From assembly GCA_003342815.1 (NCBI GenBank), contig PTEX01000012.1, forward strand, positions 3,925,880 to 3,989,879: a DNA stretch of 64,000 nt. The letters run 5' to 3'. Each line of letters begins with the position of its first letter. The first letter of the stretch is position 1. The notes below the pieces were generated by a model. The model did not search any database, was not told the DNA's origin, and saw only the letters and a list, made by a program, of their open reading frames with translations. This DNA comes from Eudromia elegans (lineage: Eukaryota; Chordata; Aves; Tinamiformes; Tinamidae). Of this stretch, positions 25,690 through 41,950 are shown in pieces. Both the position numbers and the translations under genes were made by a program.

Positions 25690-25962
25690 TGAAAGAAGAA
25701 GGCAGGCACGATGCTAAAAACAGTAAAACAAGCAGGAAAAGCAAGAAAGAAAGCAAGCAGGAAAAGCAAGAAAGCAAGAAAGCAAGAAAGAAAGCAGGAA
25801 GGAAAGCAGGAAGGAAGGAAAGCAGGAAGGAAAGCAGGAAGGAAGGAAAGAAAGAAGGAAAGGGAGAGAGAAAGAGAGAGAAAGAGAGAGAAAGAGAGAG
25901 GAAGAGAAAGAGAGAGGAAGAGAAAGAGAGAGAAAGAGAGAGAAAGAGAGAGAAAGAGAGAG
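25690..25962. repeat. Purine-rich (GAAA)n / (GGAA)n / (GAGAAA)n microsatellite, left part
   Basis: The plus strand is almost entirely A and G, passing from gaaagaaagcaagcagg mixtures through ggaaggaaagcagg units into regular agagagaaagag repeats up to the edge of the N gap. KCNC2 RNA from this region would be a long C/U tract. The apparent 300-codon frames across it are repeat artefacts. Confidence 0.95.
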
Positions 25963-26510
25963 NNNNNNNNNNNNNNNNNNNNNNNNNNNNNNNNNNNNNN
26001 NNNNNNNNNNNNNNNNNNNNNNNNNNNNNNNNNNNNNNNNNNNNNNNNNNNNNNNNNNNNNNNNNNNNNNNNNNNNNNNNNNNNNNNNNNNNNNNNNNNN
26101 NNNNNNNNNNNNNNNNNNNNNNNNNNNNNNNNNNNNNNNNNNNNNNNNNNNNNNNNNNNNNNNNNNNNNNNNNNNNNNNNNNNNNNNNNNNNNNNNNNNN
26201 NNNNNNNNNNNNNNNNNNNNNNNNNNNNNNNNNNNNNNNNNNNNNNNNNNNNNNNNNNNNNNNNNNNNNNNNNNNNNNNNNNNNNNNNNNNNNNNNNNNN
26301 NNNNNNNNNNNNNNNNNNNNNNNNNNNNNNNNNNNNNNNNNNNNNNNNNNNNNNNNNNNNNNNNNNNNNNNNNNNNNNNNNNNNNNNNNNNNNNNNNNNN
26401 NNNNNNNNNNNNNNNNNNNNNNNNNNNNNNNNNNNNNNNNNNNNNNNNNNNNNNNNNNNNNNNNNNNNNNNNNNNNNNNNNNNNNNNNNNNNNNNNNNNN
26501 NNNNNNNNNN
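25963..26510. other. Assembly gap (548 N)
   Basis: A run of 548 unspecified bases, flanked on both sides by purine-rich simple repeat. The gap almost certainly reflects an unassembled part of the same microsatellite. The number of N need not equal the real length. Confidence 0.98.
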
Positions 26511-26606
26511 GGAAGGAAGGAAGGAAGGAAGGAAGGAAGGAAGGAAGGAAGGAAGGAAGGAAGGAAGGAAGGAAGGAAGGAAGGAAGGAAGGAAGGAAGG
26601 AAGGAA
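26511..26606. repeat. (GGAA)n microsatellite, right part
   Basis: About 24 perfect copies of GGAA (TTCC on the other strand) lie directly after the N gap. The unit differs from the agagagaaagag repeat on the other side, so the hidden part must include a change of repeat type. Confidence 0.97.
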
Positions 26607-28672
26607 ATATATGCACAAGATAAATAGAGATAGAGGTGTAATCCAAACTCAGTCATTTCTGGGTATTTCAGTGGAGTTTGGATCAGCTCTGAAGCACTAT
26701 CACCTTAGAGATGGAGATAAGATGCTAATGCAAAAAAGTTGAGAATAAATGATCACTGGACACAACCAATTATCAATCAAGGAATCAACCAAACAAGAAG
26801 GATATACTAAATGGGAAAAAAATAAAAATAATAAAAAACAAGTGGTGAGGGGGGGATGAAAAACTAGTAGACGATGTGTGAATTAAATTCAAGTATTCAA
26901 AACCACCTGGATGTCGCTTGAAGATATTTTCTACTTATGAGCTAGCCTGCCTATCCTGTCTGAAATAAACTTTAAAGCCAGTGGCTAAAACATTTCAGGC
27001 TGGGTTAAGGTTATCATTAGAGTCAGTCAAAGCCCACATTTCTCACCGGGAAAACATCAGTTCTGAACTCTAGCCCTGGACAACTACGAAACAATGAATT
27101 TCTTCTTAAATCTAGATTTTGAAACGCAACTGTTCATGTAGTCCCAGTATAACATATATTTCAATATTACAGGAATATTTATCTCCAGAAATTAATGAGT
27201 GACTTCTTTTATTATTTCTGTTCTAACTACTGAACAGGACTAAATTTTTATACTAACATTTCTAGCAGAAGCAAAGAGCCTGATCTTGCAAGATGCCACA
27301 GTAAGTTGCACTATTCAGGTGCTCCTGACCTGCTCAAAAGACCAGACCCTTAACACTACAGATATTGTGAATAATTCAAAGTGTCAAGAAGTCAGTACAA
27401 GACATATTCTCATTAGACAAGAACATTAAAATCTGAGTGCAGAAGTGTGCTCACAACCAAGTTCTGTTCAATATAAACATCATAGGGATGCATAAAATGC
27501 AGGAGAATATGAACAACTGTATTGTTTACAAATAATATATGCATCGCACTGTGGTGCACATCTGCCTTCACAGGTTTAACCTACTGTGCTCACACTTCTG
27601 AAATCTTGAAAAAAAAAAAGAATAACCAATTGAATAATCACCTGGTTGCTGAATAACCAACATAATTTCTTTTAGTGTCTGTGGCTGGCTGGGACAGCTA
27701 CATTTGCTGCAGACAGATTCAATTAAAAAATAAGAAAAAAAGAAAAATCTCAGCCAAAATTGTTTGTCCAATGCCACATGGCTACCCCAGATGGTGAATG
27801 CTGAGAAACAGCACATCAGCAACTAGGAATGGGAAAGCTATTAGAATGCTATAATTTGCCAAGAAACCAGAGCTATTCTTGTCTAAGGAAATGGGCATTG
27901 CTGATTTTTGTGCTTTGCCCTAAGGTTAGTTTTGGCCTAATCAGATAGTCACATAATCAATTGTGTGAGTGAAACATTACGCCAGAAGGTTTTGCGAACG
28001 CCATCCAGAGAACTCTACTGAACAGTAAGTAATCAGACTTGAACACGATGAGTAACTACATAGGACACTTTCAGCACCTTGCAAGATCAAGCCATTTTAA
28101 ATCTAGCTGAATTCTAGCTAAGGTAGACCGTACTATCATAGTCATCTTTCAGCATTAGTGGTGTTTTGTAAATAGGAACCCCCTTTTTTGGCATTTTGTG
28201 ACAGAAATCTCAACAGAATCTCACTCAAAATGTCATGTTCAGAACAAATATACTGTTTACTTCTGATATTTCAATGCTTAAGTGTAATTTATTTGGTTTT
28301 AATTTTTACTAAAAAAAAAACTATTAAGAATAGAATGGCATTATTAACTAATTAATTTGCCCTTTAGAATGACATGGTATTGAGTAATGAGTGATTGAAT
28401 GAGAAAGGCCTGATTTACACACTTTTCCATAACAGACAAATGAAGACACAAATAGAATGAGGGTTCAACATCAAGCATTTTTTTTAAAAAAATTGAGAAT
28501 TAAGATGTGTTTCTAAAAGGAAAGCAAGGAGAGAATGACTAGGAAGAAATAAAAAAACACATTGTGAGTGTACAATTTTTCCTATAAGAGCATTGTGCAC
28601 ATGACTTCAAGTTTGCTTTTCACAAGCACATTGCTGAGTGACCTTTTACAATCTAATGAAAGAAGTCCATAC

Positions 28673-28840
28673 CTTTCCTGATCCCTCCATCAGTAGCACA
28701 CGTGTAATCACCTGTTGTCAGTAGGAAACATGTTCCCCCTCTTCTGTTTTTGTCTCTGGTACTAGAGCGTCTGATGGGAGGGAGCCTTTCACCAGGTGAG
28801 AGTGGCTGCTCACTTCCTGCACTGTCTTCACCTGATAACA
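28673..28840 (-). CDS. KCNC2: KCNC2 cytoplasmic tail exon
   Basis: A 168-base minus-strand exon with acceptor (ctttaaccag) ending at 28841 and donor gtatgg starting at 28672. It begins in phase 1 (the G of exon 31250 plus TG gives Val) and ends in phase 1, so it can join either terminal exon. It encodes 56 residues, including [46 protein letters not shown]. This is the conserved intracellular Kv3.2 tail after S6. RRSS is a protein kinase A consensus, and Kv3.2 is known to be regulated by that kinase in mammals. Compared with the mammalian protein as I remember it, there is an extra Pro before IRRSS. If the exon were not spliced at its donor, only GMDFFH would follow before a stop. Confidence 0.97.
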
Positions 28841-32243
<3,403 letters not shown>

Positions 32244-35200
32244 TCATCAAAATCATCATACCATTTACTCTGATTCATACAAAAAATGCCCAGTTTATTC
32301 ACAGATTCCTGTGAATACGAAATTTTGTATTCAGGCTGGAGGAGAACAGCAGACAGCTCACACACAGTATGAAGAAACCAAAACACAGGTATTCTAGTAA
32401 GGATACTCGAACCTATAAAGCACCATTAATCTGGACACACCATAGCACTTACCTAGGATTTTTAAGGACTGAAAAAATGGTGCTATCTGATCTTTAAGTC
32501 AGATTGCCACAGTCAAACACAAGAAAAACAGAATTTCCAATAAAAGATCTCACAAAAATCAACACCGAGCCAAAGAGCTGGAGGGGGAGATAAAAATCCC
32601 TATACCCAATAGAATACATAGAATGAAAAGGTGTTTCGAGGGCCACTGCTCATCTGCTAAATCATTATCTTCTTTTAAATTACAACATTTTACCAACATA
32701 TTATCCAACAGTGAATGCATGGTACACATATAGGCAACATGCTTAAACGCCTGTCTGAGCTAGGACTTCTAAAATGCTCTCAAACCTGCTTGTTTTTCTG
32801 GATTTCCCATTTAATATATATTTTATAGCCACTATGACTCTTGAACACACTTTCTAAAGACTTGAAGGTCTTTTTTCAAAGGTATTAGCACCAAAAGAAA
32901 CAGAATGTCACCTAAGCCATTTTTTTTTGCAAATATCACAGTGCCTATATGCTTCCTTACACATCTAGCAGTTTGAAATTGAAGCTTTGTGTGATACCAA
33001 GACAGAAATGCAAGAAAATGGCAGCAGATTACTACCTCTTTTGGCTTTTGATTTTTATAATCTTAATTACTCTTTACTAGTAAAATAAATTAATAGTAGT
33101 TGTAAAATAATAAAAATCTCAGAACTTAATACACATGAAACAGACTCTTCATCCTTTTTAAATATTATTTTAGTAAATAGATTTAATGTGCTTTATGTTT
33201 GTCTTAGCACTACTTACAAATCATTCATGGTATCACTTACTTATCTCCTAATCCCCTACCTGAAACTGAGCACATTAGCAACGTCCAGCAAATAGGAAAA
33301 AAAGAAGGAAAGCATGTTCTCTACTACCAATCTAATGAAAAGGACACCTTAGGTTCCGGGTCCCAGTGCTATGGACAGAAGAAACTGTGGTAGCAGCACG
33401 ATGTTGGCACGTCAGGACATCAATGCATTGAATCTTAGAAAAAAAAAAAAAAATAGTTACAGTGGGGGCAGAGTGGCAGCCCTAAGCCAGAATGTCTCCA
33501 TTCCACCATTATAATCCAGGCCACAATGTTATTGAAAAGCGCATTTTGTATACTTTGGTATACAAATCAATCACTGATTATTCAAGACTTAGAATTGTGT
33601 GCTGGAGTAATTCATTTGCGCTGCCATGGCTGTATTTTCCCAACATAGAAAATCAGCTAGACAACAGCTAGACAACAAAACGCTGCCTACACAACCTGTA
33701 GAGAGAATTGCTATTATCTTGCGCAATGTTTAAATTTGCAGCAAGCGCCCGGTATATATTCAAAGTGACAAGCTATATCTACCCATCTAAAAAACACATA
33801 TCTAACATATATCTATCTATACCAGATGCTTGCAGCTTGGTTATGGCTTCCTTTCTACCAATCAGTGGAACTCGGTTATCACACCATACCCTTCAATTAC
33901 ACTCTCAATCTGCTACCTTTCAGAGAGAGGACTGACTCAGGACCGGAACTGAACACCACTTATCACCCACTCTGAATTTCTTGCTGCAAACTAAGCAAAC
34001 GATCCATCTAGCTGACTTTTACCAAATAGGCTTTCTGCCTTTGTCACAATTACAAAAATGCTGCACGTTCATAGCTATTTAATTCCTGGCACCCAACACT
34101 AGTTTAAGCACACAAGGCCTTGCTCTGTGCAAGACGGCTACAGTCAGCAAACACAAACAGATTTATATAACCTAAGTGAATTAATCTCAGCAGATCTTTG
34201 CAAATACTCTCTCTAACATGGATAGGGAATCTATCAGACTCTGTGCCAACAATGGACTAAGAATGACCCTTGGGATGCTATGACAGGACCTTCCAGCATC
34301 TTTTAAATGGTACAAGAGGGTATAGGGCAAATGAATCTGTGGAGTTTAAGGAACAATTGCAATTTGGGTCAGGATTTTTAATAGATTAAATCTATTTTAA
34401 ATTTATTTTTAATATTAAAATTTAATGGAATAAAATTTTAGAAGAACATGCCTTTTTTTTCAGGTCACTACGCATGTTTTTCACTTGAGAAATACAAAAA
34501 AATATATATTTAACCTAGCCAAAAAAAAAAAAAGAAAAACACACCAATAACTTGGAAATAATACACATTATATGAGCATTCGTATGATGAATCTAGCACT
34601 AGGTAAAGAATTAGCACATCACATATTTTGGAGTTGTTTTTCAGCACAAGTGCATATTCTTTTAAAAATCACCAGCGTGAGATTAGTTACTGGTCAAAGT
34701 GCCTAAAAACTTTCAATCACTATTATATATAACACTGGCACTATGAAAGGCTGCAGTTTACTTGGTGCTTGACAAACAAGCTAAGAAATTTTAACTGTGA
34801 ACCTACGTTCAAGGATACTGAGGAGAAAAATGTTCAGTCATTTTCAACATTGGCCAAGTATCCTGTTATGATAGTCCCTGTTAGGATTTGACAGCAAGCA
34901 TCTTTCAGAGGTTATAAAAAGAAAGGAAAAAAAATATATATTAATCTGATGCTAGATTTCTTGATAATCCTACAACTTCAGAATAATATAAGACATTGAG
35001 AAGTACGCATTCATTTACCAATGTACACAGCCACATACATGTCTCAGATTCTGAGCAAAGCCACTTATTCTTTTCTGTTACCCCTTATATTTCCTGTTGT
35101 ATCTTGTTTTAGTCTGTGAACTCCTAATATTAGGACATGACAGTTTGTACAGCACGTATCACAATGCAACTGCATACACACAAGGCATCTAGGATGTTAT

Positions 35201-38186
35201 TTCAAGAATAAGAGGGTCAGAGGGCTCACAAAACATGAAAATGGTGGCCTATGTAATAAGGAACATTTCTCAATATAAACAAACAAAAAAAAAGAGTTTA
35301 GGATTTTACTTTGTATTCACAAAACCATTCTCTTAACATTGTACTACATGGGATCAGGCAATAGGTTGAAAAGAATCTATCAACCTTTTCACAAATATTT
35401 GCAATGGCAGAAACTGTTATTTTCTTGCTTCATCCTAATTCTACGTTCTCATTTTGAAGGCAGTGAGCCTTGAGAAAAACACACCTAGTTTGGTTCATAT
35501 GAGTAATCGCCACATTTCAGACAAAGCTGGTGTAGATTCAACCTCCCAACTTCCCTTGTGGATGGGACACCCAGCTGAGTTCTGTTCCTGCCTCCTACTA
35601 ATGAACAGCATAACCGCAGTACCATCCACAACCCTTACATTTCATGAAGCATGAAATTTACACATCATTGTTTTAGAAAGGCTGCAGAAGAGCATTTTTG
35701 TGTTTGTGTTTGTTGTTTGCCACCCTTCATTGCAGGAAGTTCTGAAAACAAAAGTTTTAACCAGTTGTAAGACAAATTCCACTTTGGTGTATAGCAAATT
35801 AATTTCAGGAATTATCTGAATTAATATATTTCTAATGCATTTGGACTAGAGAAAGCACAATTAAAAGGAAAATGAAAATGATTAGCATGTAACACAAAGC
35901 ATGCAGAAAATTCTCCATTAAGTAGTTAAAGCTCCCCATCGGGTGACAATTCCCTCTGCTCACATTTTGAAGGCTAAAACCACTTTTGTTCTTGTGCACA
36001 AGCATCACATTTTAGACAAAGCTGTTACAAATTCCAGCTCTCGTTGATGAGCTCATCAAAAAAGTACAATTACCAAGACCTACTAATGATCATGATAACT
36101 GGTTTCATCATCCATAGCCTTGTTTTTCAGTGAAGTACACAAACCTAAAACAAAAGGAAGATGCTTGTGGACAACTGGTAGGAGGTAGATAACTTTACAA
36201 TATCTATTTTGAGATGCATCCCATGTGAAAGAGGCACTCTGAGCTGGAAGCAATTTCAAATGATAGCCACCTTTAGGAACAAAAATTGCACAATTTCTGG
36301 ATTATCAGAACTTTCATGCATCTAATAACATGGTTTATCTGCACGTAGCTCCTGTGTGCACGTAGCTCTAAAAACCTTGGCTGCAAATGACCTGACAACA
36401 GTCTCTTCGGCCATCTCAGCTTCACAGGAGAAGGTGGTGCCCGGTCAGAGGATGCAGTGACTCCCATCCAGCTACCTGTCCTGTATTCCTATCCAACGCA
36501 AACCAAGACATGGCAATGGGAAGACACTTGATTTTGTTCTGTTAAAAATGATCAGTCAGAGAATGGTCTCAAGGTTTTTTTAAGATTTATCAGCTTAGAC
36601 ATAGCCCAAATAAATCAGCAACATGTCAAGAAATTGATCATCATATTCAGATGTGTGATTCATATTCATAAAATCAGATTCATATTCACTGTTCCCTATT
36701 CAAAATATGCTTTGTCCCTTCCTCTGCCTTAAAGCATGCTGTTTCTACACACTCTTGTATTCTAAGATGAACAGAAGACCATCAGGTAAGTGGTTAATGC
36801 ATTGTCAGTTGTGGTTAATATCCTTATGTTTTGTTTGATAGTTAATTTTTAAAATAAAAACTACCACAGCATTATAGTATTCTCTCAGAAAGACTAGTCT
36901 GGACACCATGACTCTAGGCTGGATCTCAATACCTCCTCCTTCAATTCCCCCCACTGTGTAAGGTATATTTTTTAAGGTGTGTATTCAGTAGCAGCTTTTA
37001 AGGTTCAGTTAGTTCATTTGAACTTCATTGCAGGACTCACAAGGCCTGCCCTTGATACACTCAGCTACAGAAAAAGAAAACTACTTAATATTTAATAAGT
37101 CCTTGGAAATACAACATTTTATATTCTCTAATGCAGGTACAGTGCTGACTTGAAGAAAAAAAAGTCTCTTTAAAGTATATTCACAGACACATTGTAAGAC
37201 TTGATACCTAAGTCTGGCAGTAATCATGTGTACATGTTGTTGAAACTTAAATCAATTTTAAAAAAGAATAACCTCCCTCATCAGGCCTATTAGGCTAACA
37301 GTACTGCCACAGAGAGACAGACAGAGAAAATAAATTGCTTATTATTTCTTAAAGAAACCTATTTTGAAGGCTTGTATGCTATTGAAGCCAAATTCTGCTT
37401 GCACTACAGAAGATATGCACTCACTGAATGACTCTTAGCTATTCCCAAAAAACATAAGCACTGGGGAGGAGAGGTGGTGGTGTCTCATCTCTCATGAGTT
37501 CTTCATTTTCCCATCAGAGCATTCATACTCAATGAATTTCCAACACAGAGTAGCTTTTCTGTCAGGCAATGAAAATTAAATGCTTAAAAGGAAAGCAAGA
37601 TGTTTCTTTCCAGATAGCATAGCTATTTTGAAAAACCAAAAATAAATCATATGATTTGAAAAAAACAACTGATTCCATTTGCTCGTTCCAATTAACTCCG
37701 GACTACTGAATTAGAAGTACATATAATCTGTGTGAAATACATCCAATCTCACTGTGACAATTTGATCATATATATTAATTAAAAATTTTATTTTATAACA
37801 AGGTCTTTCTTCATATGTACTCTAAAGCTGATTGATCCATGTTATGTCTTGATTAAAAAAAACCCAAAACTTGCCATTAAAAGGTTATATCAAAATTAAT
37901 TCTAATCATTCCCATTACAAACATCATCATCTAATATCTACGTTTTTAATCTCAAGATTCAGGGCAGAAAAGTCTTTGTTCACGTAGATTTTCCTTATAT
38001 TTTTCATGTAACAGTTTCCATCCACTTTTTTTTTTTCTTCTTCTAGGAACTCAAACTTCCAATTACTTTTGGAAGCCTCCCAGTTCTGTAGGACAGACAC
38101 CCAATCAAACAGGTAACAAAGCCAATGTCATGCACTACTTCTGATACACATCAAAACCTAAAGGAAATCTCCACCTCCGCGCCCCA

Positions 38187-38213
38187 CCCCCCCCCCAAAA
38201 AAAAAAAAAAAAA
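38187..38213. repeat. C10-A17 homopolymer pair
   Basis: Ten C (38187-38196) are followed directly by seventeen A (38197-38213). Other long A runs in this intron lie near 33438, 34520, 38718 and 57567. These are simple low-complexity sequence and error-prone for sequencing. Confidence 0.9.
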
Positions 38214-41200
38214 GAATTCCAGTAAGCTCCAGTACTTACGGAATTCAAGAAACTACAACTATGGATATTAGGTTGTCAGAGAAAGAAACGATATTTGTAA
38301 AGTACATGACGTGCTTCACTCTAATGATCAGCAGTTAGCTGTGGAACAAAACCATAGAATTAGATATCAACTCCAGCTTCAAAGAAAGTTCTCTCTGGGT
38401 TCAGATATGATGGATTGTTCTCATTTGCTGCTTATAACAAAATAGATCTTTTTTTCCCTCTGTTTAAACTCATCTGAGTATCAGGAGACTGCTAAAATCA
38501 TAATGCGAATTCAGAATGAGCTTTTTGATAATCTTACTTCCTTGCATTGCTTAATGATCTGCTCAGGTGAAATTTAAATGTTAAGGTTCATTTTGCACAA
38601 ATCCCATCAAAGATGGAAACTATTCCAAAATCTCACCAAACAACTCAGTCTCTACAAGACCCAAAGTTCATATTTCTCAAAGCTGTTATTATTCCCCAAG
38701 TATAAGCTGATTCACTAAAAAAAAAAAAAAAAAATCACAGATGCCTTTATGCTATGAGCTGTGATTTTTGGTGCATTACATTGAGTGGGAAGCCAAACAT
38801 CAGCAGCAGCTATTTACCAAACTATTGGTATTTTGGAATTTGAAGCCCAATAGGCCAGCACCATCATTTTACAACATCACTCATAAATCACAGTCTCTCA
38901 TATTACCACTCTTTAAAGACTTAAGCATAGATACAGGTATAGCATTGTAATGAAATCTTCAAGAGAAAAGCAAAAACATGTTAGAAAAAAATGGAAAGCA
39001 CAGTTGGTGGAGCTCTTGCCAGTATTTTACTTTTCATCTGGATTGCCTGCTGTTTTTAAATCCGCAGCACAGTTCTTTCTCATTTGTACTCTCTCCTGTT
39101 AACATTATTTGGCATTCAATTTAATAGTCTACATTCTGCTGTTACAATTCTATGCACTGTCATATTAAAAGAAAAATTTTATATATTGATACACTAGTAT
39201 TGATATATTGCTTAAGAACGGCATTTAAGGATAGACAGTAACATGCCATGCAAAGACATACAGTGTGAGGGTATCTACAGTTCAGACTGGCTACCATCTG
39301 CATATCATAGTGGGAACACAAATGTTCCCTTGCTTGCTCATTCTCTCCCCATTCGTTACAGTCTCACAAAGCAGTTTTCTTTCATTACCAGCTGGAGCAC
39401 AAATAGAAGGTTATGAATGCCCCTGCTCAAATACAATTCCACAGTGACGTTGCTTTAGCTTAGCTGTCAGGTAAATCAGCAGCCCAATGCTAGGCTATAC
39501 CAGATAAATATTTGATTCAAGAAATCCACATTTTAAAGCACGTCATAAAGAAAAACAGAGTTATAAATTTTGCTATATTTTTAAATGCATTTAAATGACA
39601 TATATTTTCCCAAAGGATCAAAAAACAATTTACAAACATATTCTGATATATATACATATATTCTACTGCTCAACATGAAGAATTTTGCTACTGCTGTGTA
39701 GCTGGAAAGAAGACATGACAGTCCATGTCAGCAGTGGGTCAAAAGTCCCAGGGGCAACACGGATCTGCTGTTCATGACATTGCTACACATCCCCTGGACT
39801 CCATCCCTCATTGATTTATTTCCACGAGTTATTAATTTCACAAATGACTAGAGCCCTTTCACCTTGGACAAACTACAATTACTTGACTTTGTTGTTGTCT
39901 TGAGAGGTTAAGTCAAGCATGTAACACCCCACATCCTGCATAGCGCCCACTGCCTAAGTCTTTTAAATCTGAAGGTGCAAAAGACCTCCTGGTTGAAAAG
40001 TAATTGTGCTGCTCCAGAAGCTTTATCTACCAAGCTTATTTTACTTACAGTCTGAGCTGTAACTATTCCAGCACTATACTAGGTGTTATAGCCAGTTGTT
40101 TTTACCTACACTTGGCATTTCCATTCCAGCAGTCACTATTTAAAAATGAATCAGCAAGGCTCATTTTGACCTCACTTTATTGAAAATGTCTGCACGGTTA
40201 CAGGGACTGATAAGCAAACCACAATCACTCATTCATTAAACACTGCTAGAAATCTATGCACTAAAACAGGCAAAAAAAATCCAATCGCTGCAAAAATGCA
40301 ATACCTGTTCTTATTGGAGTTAAGGGAATTATAAGAAAAAGAAGAATTCTCTCAGTCACTGTTCTGGGTTCTAGTATCAGACATTCAGAGGTTTCTTATT
40401 ACTAAAAACAAGCTAAAACTCATTCAATGGTTGAAAAGAGCAGATTTTGAAGGACTCATTTCATTTCCATCCCAAATTTACATCAATGTGTCAAGTTAGC
40501 CTCTCTGCTTTCTTTCCTCATCTGACTGGTTATGAAAAGTTTTATTTGGCTCAGTGGGTCAAAACTGGGGAGAGTATTTGGTCTAACATTATTTCTTATT
40601 CATAGGCTTTCTCACCTGTGCAGACCAGTGAAGAAAAGAGAGAAGTCCTTAAGTAGAAGACAAATTTACGAAAAATCTATTATGCTGGAGTTTATCCAGT
40701 TCATAAATCTTATGTCCATTAAAGTTACAGAAACATTTTGTGCCCTCCCATCTTTCTCATTTAAGCACTCATGCTCATTTAAGTCTAATTTTTCTCTCAC
40801 TCTCACAAGACTGACGTAACTCAAAATTACACTTCGACAAAATTAGAAAATGTTAAGAGTATGAGGTTTGACATCCATTAAGATTTTTAATAGACACACT
40901 TAGCTTTCACCAGAGAAGCCTTATAACTAAACCATAAAATACTTTTTTTTTTTTATTTTGCCTACCACAATCTAATCAAAACATACTGGATTTCTTTACA
41001 AATTTTCTCAGCTTGCATCATTCCCATACAACACAGTAAGACTTGTACAGCTGGAAGTGTTGGAGTGGAAATTGCCAAACTACATCTTAAAAACTGAAAG
41101 ACAGAGCCATCTCCATGGTGTTCAAAAACATTTACAGCCTTCAAATATCTGATTACTAGGTTTCCTTTGACAAGATCCTTTTTATTCCTCTGCAGCATTG

Positions 41201-41876
41201 GTTTAATTCATCATAGCCACAGCACTGAAATGATATTAACTGGTACCTTTATTGCCAGTTAGAAGAGAATGAAGTACTGAATGGAAATAGAAATTCTTAA
41301 CAGATTCTTAACAGTTACATGCTAAAATATTGAGAGATTAAATAGTCTTTTAGTGCAGATTAATGCAGTCTATACTTATTTAAACACATAGAGAAAGAGT
41401 TAATTAAGTAACATTACAAAAATTGCAATCAAGCACTGAAAGGTTAGGAAGCGCCTATGATGACATTATACGGAGCAATTCTGTCCCAGTGGGGCTGCAT
41501 GGATTAGGATACAGTCCTTATGACACAGCTGAAAATTAATCACATGAATTCTGATTATGGCATTGCCTAAATCTTTATTACTTGGCACGGCAGTCTTAAT
41601 GGCAAACTTTCAATGCAGTAGGTTATGTTTTGTGATTTAGATTTAATAAAAGGAAATGAAGGTCTCACAAACTTTATTATATGGCTTTGTACAGGAGCTG
41701 TCAGAGAAGCAGAACCTTGCAAGCCAGCACTCATGACCCCTCTGCCATGTGCACCAACACGGCAGCCAGTAGTGGGGATAGTCTGAACTGACTCATGCTG
41801 TAGCACACACTGCTGAGACTTGGGAATTTCAAATTTCACAACTTTGACATAAGAAACTTGTAGGAACCACTTTTTG

Positions 41877-41950
41877 CTTTCTTTTTTCCCTTCCCCGTCC
41901 CCTTCCCTTTCTCCTTCCCCTTCCCTTCCATTCCCTTCCCTTCCCTTCTT
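41877..41950. repeat. Polypyrimidine tract, (CCCTT)n-like
   Basis: A 74-base stretch of C and T on the plus strand, broken only by a G at 41897 and an A at 41930. It ends in regular ttccc units. The transcribed KCNC2 strand product is purine-rich, with GGGAA repeats. Confidence 0.95.

Noticed and set aside
25596-26742. Very long reading frames (over 300 codons) on both strands
   Set aside because: They run through purine/pyrimidine simple repeat and 548 N. The translated text is repeat (Lys/Glu/Arg or Ser/Phe/Leu/Pro) and unknown residues, not protein.
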